Below the pieces are notes generated by a model. The model made no database searches. It saw only the letters and a program-made list of their open reading frames with translations, and was not told the DNA's origin. A program made the position numbers and the translations under genes. 64,000 nt of DNA from Nodosilinea sp. LEGE 06152 (lineage in GTDB: Bacteria; Cyanobacteriota; Cyanobacteriia; Phormidesmidales; Phormidesmidaceae): positions 186,255-250,254 of the forward strand of contig NZ_JADEWR010000003.1 of assembly GCF_015207525.1 (NCBI RefSeq). Reading direction: 5' to 3'. This document shows, in pieces, positions 55,123 to 64,000 of this stretch (its first letter is position 1; every line of letters begins with the position of its first letter).

Positions 55123-56309
55123 CTCAGTACAGGGACAAAAGTTGTAACACCTGATTGAACTCAGCGTGGCGCAGTGTCAGATCACAGCAGGTGCGGCGCA
55201 AAAAGTCACAACCCAGACGGAAGAGACTCTTGGCTCTGCGACCATGAGCCTTCAGGGGAATCGGCTGCTTCTGGTGTTGCCAGAGTCCCGTGAGCATGGC
55301 CCAGCAGAACGCTAAGGCGAGCAGCGCGATTAACTTGCTGAGACGTTCGGCATGGCAAAAATGGGTCGATTCAAGGTTGAGGCCTCGGGTTTTTAGCGCC
55401 GCGAATAAGGTTTCAATGCCCCACCGCAAGCGGTAGTCCACCAGTGCCGTCTTTGGGTTATGGTTGGTCGCGAGAATCAGAAGCTCGCCATCCTCAAGGC
55501 GGGTGGCGACGACGTAGACCCGGCGGCCCCACACCCAGCGCTTACCCGAGAGAACTCGCTGCTCGCCGACGGCCAAATTGGCAAAGACTCGCTCGCCCCG
55601 TTGGCGATGCTTGCCCGAGCGAGAGCTGATACGGTCACTGTGTCTGAGCCTCAGCCGAAAGGAGATCGCCTCTGGCAGCAGCAAGAAACTACACCATTCC
55701 TTGCCCACAAACTCCCGGTCCCCCGTCAGACAATGGATCTTGGCATTAGGAAAGACTCGCCCAAAGCGTTCCATTAGCTCTATGCGCTCGTCACTGTTGC
55801 TGTTGCCACGCTTGTCGAGCATTGTCCACAGCACCGGAAAGGCCACGCCCTCGTGAACAATCCCGAGCATCAAGATATTGATGTTGAGCGTCCCGAAGCA
55901 CCAGTTGGTGCGGTCTAGACTCAACGTCCAGGGTTCAGGAATCTGACTCCAACTTGCTACCGCTCGCGCAATCCCATCAAAATCAACCGCAAAGTCACGA
56001 AAGAAGCGGGTTAGGCGCTTGTAGCTGGAGGCACTCTGCGCCTGATTGGCAAAGACACTCGCGAGCTTGTCTAAATTCACCTGCTCGACGCGAAACAGCG
56101 CAACTAGAAAGAGGGCTAGAAACCTCAGTCGGGCACCGTGCCAAGGCAGGTGGGGTCGCAGAGCGGCTTGAATTCGGGTAATCTCGTTCATGAGGCGGGC
56201 GATGCTAGGGGTGTGGTAATTCCTAGCTCACCGCCTCTTCCCTTGCTCTGTCAAATCCCCTTCAGCTCTAGCGTTCTGCTTTCATTCCAAGTTTTGTCCC
56301 TGTACATTG
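55123..56309 (-). mobile_element. IS4-family insertion sequence
   Basis: 1187 bp. Ends contain GTACAGGGACAAAA as an inverted repeat (55127-55140 and 56292-56305), extended outward by imperfect CTCA/CAAT. A 9-bp target repeat GGTAATGGC stands at 55114-55122 and 56310-56318. One transposase gene fills it. Only 22 bp separate it from the IS5-family target repeat, so two elements landed side by side. Confidence 0.85.
55124..56191 (-). CDS. IS4-family transposase
   Basis: 355 residues, intact. Catalytic residues of the DDE fold: SLDRTNW (first Asp), LTGDREFVGKEW (second Asp), and the IS4 YREK signature Y-x-x-R-x3-E-x6-K in YRLRWGIETLFAALK. N-terminal part FLVALFRVEQVNLDKLASVF is typical. The gene ends at the left inverted repeat. 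Confidence 0.9.
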   Translation of the reverse strand: MNEITRIQAALRPHLPWHGARLRFLALFLVALFRVEQVNLDKLASVFANQAQSASSYKRLTRFFRDFAVDFDGIARAVASWSQIPEPWTLSLDRTNWCFGTLNINILMLGIVHEGVAFPVLWTMLDKRGNSNSDERIELMERFGRVFPNAKIHCLTGDREFVGKEWCSFLLLPEAISFRLRLRHSDRISSRSGKHRQRGERVFANLAVGEQRVLSGKRWVWGRRVYVVATRLEDGELLILATNHNPKTALVDYRLRWGIETLFAALKTRGLNLESTHFCHAERLSKLIALLALAFCWAMLTGLWQHQKQPIPLKAHGRRAKSLFRLGCDFLRRTCCDLTLRHAEFNQVLQLLSLY

Positions 56310-56318
56310 GGTAATGGC

Positions 56319-56600
56319 AACCCCTGCTAAACCTCTAACTCAGCAGGGCGGTAAGCTATTGCGGTTTTTGGAGTTGCCGCTGTTATAGCGGCCTTTATAG
56401 CTAGTCCTACGGCAAGCGATAAAACCCAGCGCTTGCTCTTTAATGAGCTTAAACGGAAATCGGTGGCTGGATTACACAGGCACCTTTGCTGCTCAAAAAC
56501 TTTTTTGGACGGGTGTGATCGCTGAACGAGAGCAAATGGGTAAGTTAGACCCAGGCGCAAACAACACCTCTACCGCCTACCCTCAAGGAGACACAAACTT
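56319..56600. other. pilA upstream region
   Basis: No gene seen in this stretch between the IS4-family target repeat and pilA. The ribosome site CAAGGAG lies 14 bases before the pilA ATG. The pilA promoter must be here; the IS4 insertion is about 280 bp upstream. Confidence 0.4.
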
Positions 56601-57143
56601 ATGAAAACCTCTCTCAAAGCCAACCTGCTGAAGCACCTGATCACCAAAAAAGAAGAAGGCGGCTTCACCCTGATTGAACTGCTGGTTGTTATTATCATCA
56701 TCGGTATTCTGGCAGCTATTGCTCTGCCTTCTTTCCTCAACCAGGCTAACAAAGCTCGTCAATCTGAAGCTAAAACCTACATTGGTTCCATGAACCGTGG
56801 TCAGCAAGCCTACCGCCTAGAAAATCCAGTGTTTGCTCCCGATTTTAATAACCTGGCCATTGGCATTCCTACCAGTACTACCTATTACACCTACACCATT
56901 CCTAACACTGGTTCTTTTGGTGCAACTTCTGTAGCTACCGCTAAGGACGCAGGCCTTAAGGGTTATATTGGTGGGGTTCAGCTCAATGCGGGCAGCGCCA
57001 CTGCAGAGGCTACCACCATTGCTATCATTTGTGAAGCGACCGCAGCTGGTACGACAGCGCCTACCAGCGCTGCAATAACCAGTTTTTCTGCAACTGCCAC
57101 CGCCGCCTCTCTTGACTGCGCAAACAATTGGAAAAAGATGTAA
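56601..57143 (+). CDS. pilA: Type IV major pilin-like protein
   Basis: 180 residues. The prepilin leader (KHLITKKEEGG) is cut between Gly21 and Phe22 by PilD; the mature N-terminus FTLIELLVVIIIIGILAAIALPSFLNQA has the required Glu5 (Glu26 of the precursor). The globular part is Thr/Ala-rich and has two C-terminal cysteines (AIICEA and LDCANNW) for the D-region disulfide. It forms the fibre for twitching motility and DNA uptake. Own terminator downstream. Confidence 0.93.
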   Translation: MKTSLKANLLKHLITKKEEGGFTLIELLVVIIIIGILAAIALPSFLNQANKARQSEAKTYIGSMNRGQQAYRLENPVFAPDFNNLAIGIPTSTTYYTYTIPNTGSFGATSVATAKDAGLKGYIGGVQLNAGSATAEATTIAIICEATAAGTTAPTSAAITSFSATATAASLDCANNWKKM

Positions 57144-57190
57144 CTAGATTAAGCGTTGCCTAAGTTACTAGCAGTTTTCTTTTAGTCTAT

Positions 57191-57229
57191 AAGCTCAGTT
57201 ACCGTAAAGGTAACTGAGCTTATTTTTTT
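57191..57229 (+). terminator. Terminator after pilA
   Basis: Perfect 13-bp stem AAGCTCAGTTACC/GGTAACTGAGCTT with loop GTAAA (57191-57221), followed by ATTTTTTT. A textbook intrinsic terminator 48 bp after the stop codon. Confidence 0.92.
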
Positions 57230-57478
57230 CGGAACACCCACGCCTCTATAAGTGATGTCCCATTTTGAGTCATACCATTCAAGTAATGTTTATATAGCAG
57301 TTTTCATAATTTAGAGTCCATCTATCTAACAAGATGTCACGGAAAAATTTGAATTGAATAACCCCGATTCCAAAAAGCCACCGAAGAGTAAACGGTGTTC
57401 ATCCTGCTGAGTCATTTTAGGTTGGATAAAATGCAGTGAAACCTAATAGGGCTTAACTTTGTTGAGTTCCGCTTGCAC

Positions 57479-58295
57479 TTACGATCGCCGCCCCAGAAAC
57501 CGACCGTGCAGGGCGATCGCAATACTATTCATCAGCACCAGCAGCACAATAATGGCGGCGGCTCCATTTTCGTGAAAGGCGGTTTGGGGGCGGCTGATCC
57601 AGTTAGGAATTTGAATTGGCATCACTGTAAATGGTCTTTGCACCACATCAATAGGGCAGCGCACCAGGTCTAAGGGGTTGAAGTAGGGAAACTCTTCGGT
57701 GCAGCCGGGGGTAAAAGGTACAAAGGTCAGCGCCCCGATTGTAATCAGCGGTGCGGTTTTATCGATGGCGCGGGAGAGGGCCAAAATGACCCCGGTGAGA
57801 ATGCCAGAGAGGGCGGCGGGCAGCACATGGTTGCGCGCACCACCTACGAGCGGCCGCCCCCATCGCTAGCCCTGCCAGGCGAATGCCCTCGGGCACGGCG
57901 TGTAGAACCTCGCGGGTGGCAACAATGATAATCGGTAGCACCAGCAGGGCCATAGTAAGTGCCCCCGCCAGCACCGATCGCCCGCCGGTAGTTGGCTCCA
58001 TAATTTGCACGAAGGCGGCTAACCCCAGCAGCCCGTAAACAACCGATGACACCTCGACCAGGTTGCTGATGTTGATCTCGATTAGGCGAGAAAACTAGCC
58101 GTCATCAGAAAATTTTTCCAGGTATAGCCCTGCCCCAACGCCTACTGGAAACGCCACGCTAGGGACGATGATCATCACCCAGAAGGTGCCGACTAGGGCA
58201 CCAATGATGCCCGCGTTTTCGGGTTTGTGGGAGGGAAAACTGGTGGGAAATTGCCAGCTCAAGCGGCCTAAGCTCTGGCTTAAGATATCGCGCCG
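57479..58295 (-). pseudogene. pstA: Phosphate ABC transporter permease PstA, degraded
   Basis: Read leftward from 58295: LGRLSWQFPTSFPS and AGIIGALVGTFWVMIIVPSVAFPVGVGAGLYLE, then a TAG stop after KFSDDG, FSRLIEINISNLVEVSSVVYGLLGLAAF and [28 protein letters not shown], then a frameshift near 57845, and [32 protein letters not shown] to the end. These are PstA membrane segments and the cytoplasmic coupling loop. One stop, one frameshift and a missing N-terminus make it dead. No pstS, pstC or pstB lies nearby. Confidence 0.8.
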
Positions 58296-58384
58296 TCAGG
58301 GTCACAAACTGTGAAACTATAGGGGTAGCAATCCTGCGCGAATCTTGAAAAGTAGTAGGGCAAGCGTCTCGCCTGAACGGGTAA

Positions 58385-59239
<855 letters not shown>

Positions 59240-59243
59240 CCCT

Positions 59244-60254
59244 TTAGAAGAGGCTGCCCATTGCGCGCAGCATGTTCTGCGGCTGCATAGCAGCTTCTGC
59301 CGCCGTAGGCTCGTAGCCACAGTGCACCATGCAGTCGGCGCACTGGGGGTTGCCGCTTTTGTGGCCATACTGATCCCAGTCGGTGTTGTCGAGCAGTTCT
59401 TGAAAGGTTTCGTAGTGACCTTCGTTCAGCAGGTAGCAGGGTTTTTGCCAACCCAGCACGCTGTAGCTGGGGCTGCCCCAGGGGGTGCAGTCGTAGTCTT
59501 TTTGACCAGTTAAGAAATCTAAAAAGAGCGGATTGTGGTTAAACTCCCACTTCTTTTTGCCCGCTGTGAACGGAGCCAAAATTTCTCGAAACAGCGCCTT
59601 GGTCTGCTCGCGCTTGAGAAAGTGCTCCTGGTTGGGAGCCCAGTCATAGCTGTAGCCCGGCGAGACCATCATGCCGTCTACCTTAAGCTCAGTAAGATAG
59701 TCGAATAGCGCCTGAATCTCTTGTGGGTCGGTGCCTTCAAACACGGTGGTGTTGGTGGTGACGCGGAAGCCTCGCGCTTTAGCGGCCCGAATGGCGCTAA
59801 TGGCGATATCGAAAACGCCATTGCGATCGACACAGTGATCGTGAAGATCTTTCATACCGTCTAGGTGAACGCTGAACGAGAGGTAGGGCGACGGCGTAAA
59901 TTTATCGAGACTTTTTTCGAGCAGCAGGCCGTTGGTGCAGAGGTAGACAAATTTTTTGCGATCGACCAGCCCCTGCACAATCTCGTCAATCTGAGGATGC
60001 AGCAGCGGCTCTCCACCAGGAATTGAGACCACCGGAGCGCCACATTCTTCGACCGCTGCAAAGCAGTCCTCGGGCGATAGGTTCTGCTTCAAAATTTCTT
60101 TGGGGTGCTGAATTTTGCCGCAGCCAGAGCAGGCCAGGTTGCAGCGAAACAGCGGTTCGAGCATTAGAACCAGGGGATACTGCTTGCGGCCTTTGAGGCG
60201 CTGAGTGACCAAATATTGCCCCACGCCCAGGGCCTGCTGCAGACTGATTGCCAT
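59244..60254 (-). CDS. hpnH: Adenosyl-hopene transferase (radical SAM)
   Basis: Adds a 5'-deoxyadenosyl group to diploptene, the first step of the extended hopanoid side chain. 336 residues. The radical-SAM cluster cysteines are Cys38, Cys42 and Cys45 (CNLACSGC), then [11 protein letters not shown] and [11 protein letters not shown]. The C-terminal region [21 protein letters not shown] is typical of HpnH, with three further cysteines. Divergent from squalene synthase and hpnO, which supports the role. Confidence 0.93.
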   Translation of the reverse strand: MAISLQQALGVGQYLVTQRLKGRKQYPLVLMLEPLFRCNLACSGCGKIQHPKEILKQNLSPEDCFAAVEECGAPVVSIPGGEPLLHPQIDEIVQGLVDRKKFVYLCTNGLLLEKSLDKFTPSPYLSFSVHLDGMKDLHDHCVDRNGVFDIAISAIRAAKARGFRVTTNTTVFEGTDPQEIQALFDYLTELKVDGMMVSPGYSYDWAPNQEHFLKREQTKALFREILAPFTAGKKKWEFNHNPLFLDFLTGQKDYDCTPWGSPSYSVLGWQKPCYLLNEGHYETFQELLDNTDWDQYGHKSGNPQCADCMVHCGYEPTAAEAAMQPQNMLRAMGSLF

Positions 60255-60663
60255 TTCTCTTCACTCCTCGGTTGGGGAGGATCCGAAAGCAGAGCCGCTA
60301 ACTCGGACAGGTTCGCGCCTGGCCACAGCGATCGCCGATGATTCGAACCCTGATGATGAATACCCAACTACCGTAATTCATTTTGGCAAAAACGGTTGTC
60401 TCTAACTAAACGTATGCCTTCCGATAACCTATGTCGTCGCGGTTTACGGCCTTTACCCCCGACCTCGAACCAGGTCTGACGTTGTAAGATGCATGTGCCT
60501 CTGCTTCTGCCACTAGCTAGGGGCAGTTCACAGATGCTCCAGATATTGGTAGCCTCAGATACCATCCATCCGATTTTATTCATCGTTAATGCTCTATTAA
60601 TGCTTACTGGATGAAATTCAACCAGTATGGTTGAAAAATCAAGCAACGTGAGGAGTTCGATCA
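60255..60663. other. Divergent promoter region of the hopanoid genes
   Basis: 409 bases between hpnH and the synthase gene with no gene accepted. A 98-codon minus frame at 60368-60664 shows no family features. Both hopanoid transcripts must start here. Confidence 0.45.
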
Positions 60664-61509
60664 ATGCCGTCTATTAAATCTGCGTTGGACTTGCTGAGGG
60701 AGACTAGCCGAACGTTCTTTATCCCGATCAGCTTGCTGCCAACCACGCTTCAGGAAGCGGTTGCGTCTGCATACCTGTGCATGAGGGCGATCGACCAAAT
60801 TGAGGATCATCCGACCCTAGATAGCGGCACAAAGGTCAGGCTGCTGCGCCAAATTAGCCTGAACCTGCAGGCGGGGACTGAATCTTCAGTAGTGGACGAT
60901 TTTGCCGTGGGACTGGACGGCTATGAGAACCAGCTCGATGAGGTGACCCTTCGTATTGGCGAATGGGCCTTGCTGGCCCCTGACACGATCGCCCCCCGAA
61001 TTTGGGATGCCACCGCCACCATGGCCGATCGCATGGCCTACTGGGCTGAGCAAAACTGGCAAATTAAAACCGAGGCCGATCTCGATCGCTACACCTTCAG
61101 CGTGGCCGGGGCCGTGGGGCTGATGCTGTCTGACCTGTGGGCCTGGTACGACGGCACCGAAACTAGCCGGATGGAGGCGATTGGCTTTGGGCGCGGCCTG
61201 CAATCGGTTAACATTTTGCGCAACCACCTGGAGGATAAAGACCGCGGCGTCGACTTTTTTCCGGAGGGGTGGACAGCGGACGACATGCAGCGCTATGCCC
61301 GCCGCAACCTCAAAATGGCCGATTCCTACACCTGCGCCCTGCCCAAAGGCCCCGCTATGCTGTTCTGCCGCATTCCCCTGGCCCTGGCCCATGCCACCGT
61401 TGATGCCCTGGCCCAGGGCCGAGAGAAACTCACTCGGGCCGATGTAATGGCGATTGTGACGCCGCTGCTCGGGGTTGGCAAATCGGTCGAACTTATGACT
61501 AAAGTCTAG
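60664..61509 (+). CDS. Squalene/phytoene synthase family, probably squalene synthase
   Basis: 281 residues. First aspartate motif RAIDQIEDHP (Asp44 and Asp48) and second motif NILRNHLEDKDRGVDFFPEGW near residue 180 chelate magnesium and farnesyl diphosphate. The Leu-Arg-Asn-His-x-Glu-Asp form and the neighbours favour squalene synthase for hopanoids over phytoene synthase. The first motif has Gln where many have Thr. Transcribed with hpnO, 36 bp apart. Confidence 0.82.
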   Translation: MPSIKSALDLLRETSRTFFIPISLLPTTLQEAVASAYLCMRAIDQIEDHPTLDSGTKVRLLRQISLNLQAGTESSVVDDFAVGLDGYENQLDEVTLRIGEWALLAPDTIAPRIWDATATMADRMAYWAEQNWQIKTEADLDRYTFSVAGAVGLMLSDLWAWYDGTETSRMEAIGFGRGLQSVNILRNHLEDKDRGVDFFPEGWTADDMQRYARRNLKMADSYTCALPKGPAMLFCRIPLALAHATVDALAQGREKLTRADVMAIVTPLLGVGKSVELMTKV

Positions 61510-61545
61510 TTAGGTCAGATACTGCCCCCTTTACCCCCCTAGTGC

Positions 61546-62934
61546 ATGAATATTCTGGATCGCATCGCCGAGCGGCAGCGCGACAATTTCTCGCTGCACT
61601 CGCAGTACCTCAACCCGCAGATGGTCAACGTCCTCAAGACGATTGGGTTCGATCGCCACTATGTGCGAGCCGAGGGGCCGTATCTATTTGACGACCAGGG
61701 CGATCGCTATCTTGACCTGCTCAGTGGGTTTGGCGTCTTTGCCCTGGGCCGCAACCACCCCAAAGTCGTGCAGGCTTTGCAGGATGTGTTGAGTGCCGAA
61801 CTGCCCAACCTGGTGCAGATGGATGTCTCGATTTTGTCGGGGCTTTTAGCGGAAAAGCTACAGCAGATCACGCCGCCGGGGCTAGACCGCATCTTTTTTG
61901 CCAACTCCGGCACCGAAAGCGTCGAGGCAGCGATCAAGTTTAGCCGCCACGCCACCGGGCGCAGCAAGATTGTCTACTGCTCAGGCGGCTACCACGGCCT
62001 CACCCTGGGCTCCCTGTCCGCCACGGGCGACCCCCACTTTAGGGCGGGGTTTGGTCCCTTCCTGCCCGACTTTATCGAAGTCCCCTTTGGTGACCTGACC
62101 GCGCTAGAGCGGGCGCTTGCCCGACAGGATGTAGCCGCCTTTATCACTGAACCCGTCCAGGGACACGGCGTTTGGATCCCAGAGGCCAGTTACCTACCGG
62201 GGGCGGCGGCGCTTTGCCGCAAATACGGCAGCCTGTTCATCGCCGACGAGGTGCAGACCGGGCTGGGCCGCACGGGCAAGTGGTGGGCGGTGGAGCACTT
62301 TGGTGTCGAACCCGATTTGCTCTGTATGGCCAAGGCGCTGTCGGGCGGGTTTGTGCCGGTGGGGGCTGTGGCCTGTCGCTCGTGGATTTTTGACAAGGTG
62401 TTTAACCGCATGGATCGCGCCGTGGTCCACGGCAGCACCTTTGGCAAAAACAACCTGGCGATGGCCGCCGGATTGGCCACCCTGGATGTGCTCGAAACCG
62501 AGGGCTGGATTGACCACGCGGCTAAGATGGGACAGCAGATTGTGGCCGACTTGCAGCCTTTGGTTGACCAGTACGACTGCCTGAAAGCGGTGCGGGGCCT
62601 GGGCATGATGATGGCGCTAGAGTTTGGCGAACCCAAGAGCCTGACTCTGAAGCTGTCGTGGAAGATGCTGGAAACTGCCAACCGGGGCCTGTTTTCTCAG
62701 ATCATTACGGTGCCGCTGTTTACTCGCCACCGGATTTTGTCGCAGGTGGCGGGCTACGGCATGAACGTGGTCAAGTTTATTCCGCCCCTGACGCTGCAGG
62801 AGAGCGATCGCCGCTGGATTGTTGAGGCCGTCACCGATGTAGTGGCCGATGCCCACCGCATACCGGGGGCCGCCTGGGACTTTGGCAAAACGCTGGCCAC
62901 CCAGGCGATGAAAACCAAAGCCGGAGCCCGGTAG
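61546..62934 (+). CDS. hpnO: Class III aminotransferase HpnO-like
   Basis: 462 residues. Expected to aminate ribosylhopane aldehyde to aminobacteriohopanetriol. PLP binding: NSGTESVEAAIKF, YCSGGYHGLTLGSLS, FIADEVQTGLGRTG and Lys263 in CMAKALSGGFVPVGA as Schiff-base lysine. The long C-terminal part (LKLSWKMLETANRGLFSQIITVPLF, VVKFIPPLTL) matches HpnO rather than ornithine aminotransferase, and the gene sits in a hopanoid locus. Confidence 0.82.
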   Translation: MNILDRIAERQRDNFSLHSQYLNPQMVNVLKTIGFDRHYVRAEGPYLFDDQGDRYLDLLSGFGVFALGRNHPKVVQALQDVLSAELPNLVQMDVSILSGLLAEKLQQITPPGLDRIFFANSGTESVEAAIKFSRHATGRSKIVYCSGGYHGLTLGSLSATGDPHFRAGFGPFLPDFIEVPFGDLTALERALARQDVAAFITEPVQGHGVWIPEASYLPGAAALCRKYGSLFIADEVQTGLGRTGKWWAVEHFGVEPDLLCMAKALSGGFVPVGAVACRSWIFDKVFNRMDRAVVHGSTFGKNNLAMAAGLATLDVLETEGWIDHAAKMGQQIVADLQPLVDQYDCLKAVRGLGMMMALEFGEPKSLTLKLSWKMLETANRGLFSQIITVPLFTRHRILSQVAGYGMNVVKFIPPLTLQESDRRWIVEAVTDVVADAHRIPGAAWDFGKTLATQAMKTKAGAR

Positions 62935-62940
62935 CCAGCC

Positions 62941-64000
62941 ATGGCGAGCCTGTTTCATCCGCTCTGTGGCAGCAACCCCCCTACCCTGCTAAAGCTGTTT
63001 TTAGAAAACGGACCACCTGCCTTTAACCGCTGCCCCCAGGCAGCTCTGGCCCTGGCGGTGTCGCTGGCGCGCTGGCCTTTTTCGATGGCGGAACAGGCGG
63101 TGTTTGCGCTGTCGCCTAAACGGCCGATGCCTGACCCCGTCTTTATTGTCGGCTACTGGCGATCGGGCACCACCCACCTGCATAATCTGCTGGCCCAGTA
63201 CCCGGCCTTTGGCTACATTACCCCGCTGGCGACGGGGATGCCGTGGGATATTTTGGGGATTGTGCGATCGCTAGAGCCGCTGCTAGAGCAGGCCCTACCC
63301 CAGGACCGCTATGTGGACAATGTGGCGGTGACCCCCACCTCGCCCCAGGAAGACTCGATTCCCCTGGCGACGATGGGGGCGACTTCGTACTACCACGGCA
63401 TGTATTTCCCCAAGCAGTTTGAGGCTCACTTTCGGCGGGAGGTGTTTGGGGAAGGCGGAGAGGCTGACGTGGAGCAGTGGAAACGCCTGCATCGCCATCT
63501 GCTGCAAAAAGTTTCGGTGCACCAGGGGCACCGCCCGCTGCTGATTAAAAATCCGGTGTATACCGGCTACATTCGCCACCTGCGAGAGCTATGGCCGAGG
63601 GCAAAATTCATTCACATCTACCGCAGCCCTTATCGGGTATTTGTCTCGGCGCGGCACTACTTTACGCGGCTGCTGCCTGAGCTAACCCTGCAAGACTACG
63701 GCGATTTGCCGATTGATGAGCTGGTTTTAGAAAGCTACCCATTTCTGTTAGATGCCCTCAAAACCGATACGGCGGATCTGCCTCCTAATCAATTTGCAGA
63801 AGTTCGCTTCGAAGATTTGCAGACCGCCCCGCTGCCGTTGCTAAAGGGGCTGTTTGAGCAGTTAGAACTGCCTAATTTTGAGGCAGCTTCTCCCTATTTT
63901 GAGACCTATTTAGCGGGTCTGGAAGACTACCGCCAAAATCAATACTCCCTTAACCCTGAAACGATTCAAACCATTGAAAAGCACTGGAATTTTTACATTC
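62941..64000 (+). CDS. Sulfotransferase family protein (partial, runs off window)
   Basis: 353 codons are visible before the window ends. The PAPS phosphosulfate loop is VGYWRSGTTHLHNLL (70-84) and the 3'-phosphate loop is KFIHIYRSPYRVFVSARHYF (222-241), both in the order of the sulfotransferase_3-like family. The ATG lies 6 bp after the hpnO stop, so the two are surely co-transcribed. A basic, aromatic start (FNRCPQ, SLARWPFSMAE) may associate with membrane. The acceptor is unknown; a hopanoid is suggested only by position. Confidence 0.8.
   Translation, partial: MASLFHPLCGSNPPTLLKLFLENGPPAFNRCPQAALALAVSLARWPFSMAEQAVFALSPKRPMPDPVFIVGYWRSGTTHLHNLLAQYPAFGYITPLATGMPWDILGIVRSLEPLLEQALPQDRYVDNVAVTPTSPQEDSIPLATMGATSYYHGMYFPKQFEAHFRREVFGEGGEADVEQWKRLHRHLLQKVSVHQGHRPLLIKNPVYTGYIRHLRELWPRAKFIHIYRSPYRVFVSARHYFTRLLPELTLQDYGDLPIDELVLESYPFLLDALKTDTADLPPNQFAEVRFEDLQTAPLPLLKGLFEQLELPNFEAASPYFETYLAGLEDYRQNQYSLNPETIQTIEKHWNFYI

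Noticed and set aside
60368-60664. 98-codon minus-strand frame in the hopanoid promoter region
   Set aside because: No family features, and it sits exactly between two divergent promoters.

Overview
The window is cyanobacterial chromosome. The palindrome GCGATCGC (HIP1) recurs in almost every gene, and the gene set is typical of the group: sulfolipid synthesis (sqdB, sqdX), class II Calvin-cycle aldolase, hemB, a bifunctional PutA, a DXCF-type cyanobacteriochrome, type IV pilin and a hopanoid locus. Codon use and the many TPR and pentapeptide proteins suit a filamentous, Leptolyngbya-like lineage, but that placement is inference. Two tRNAs (Phe-GAA, Lys-UUU) are present. No rRNA and no CRISPR array were seen.

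Layout, left part. 1-8.1 kb: edge of a possible Rieske oxygenase, a cyanobacteriochrome/diguanylate cyclase, a membrane hydrolase-like protein divergent from a cysteine desulfurase, a TPR protein, and a DUF1517 plus lipoprotein pair. 8.5-13.15 kb: a three-gene minus-strand cassette of a signal-less peptidoglycan-binding/CHAP protein and two large proteins that share an unrecognised domain. This is the best candidate here for an undescribed system. 13.2-18.5 kb: a decay zone around an apparently intact CrtW-type carotenoid ketolase, with an nblA-like remnant, a broken TonB receptor, a frameshifted siderophore-binding protein, a truncated MFS exporter and an integrase remnant. It looks like a dead siderophore locus. 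18.7-28 kb: pentapeptide protein, tRNA-Phe, secreted and lipoprotein enzymes, a flavin reductase, and a MarR-controlled ABC-2 exporter with a double palindrome as operator.

Right part. 28.3-44.8 kb: housekeeping genes including sqdB-sqdX, NAD kinase, a glycosyltransferase, a giant polytopic protein, an inositol-monophosphatase-like enzyme, fba, tRNA-Lys, hemB, Uma2 and surE, with a nine-copy hairpin repeat array at 32.87-33.15 kb. 45-52.9 kb: phnD-phnC without a permease, a toxin-antitoxin pair, PutA and a cyclophilin. 53-58.3 kb: insertion-sequence patch with an IS1-family element inside an IS5-family element, an adjacent IS4-family element, pilA, and a pstA pseudogene. 58.4-64 kb: an SDR protein, then hopanoid genes (hpnH divergent from squalene synthase-hpnO) followed after 6 bp by a sulfotransferase cut by the window edge.

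Broken genes cluster in two patches (13-18.5 and 53-58.3 kb), both next to mobile DNA, while the rest is compact and intact. All functions are read from sequence motifs only; no database search was possible.
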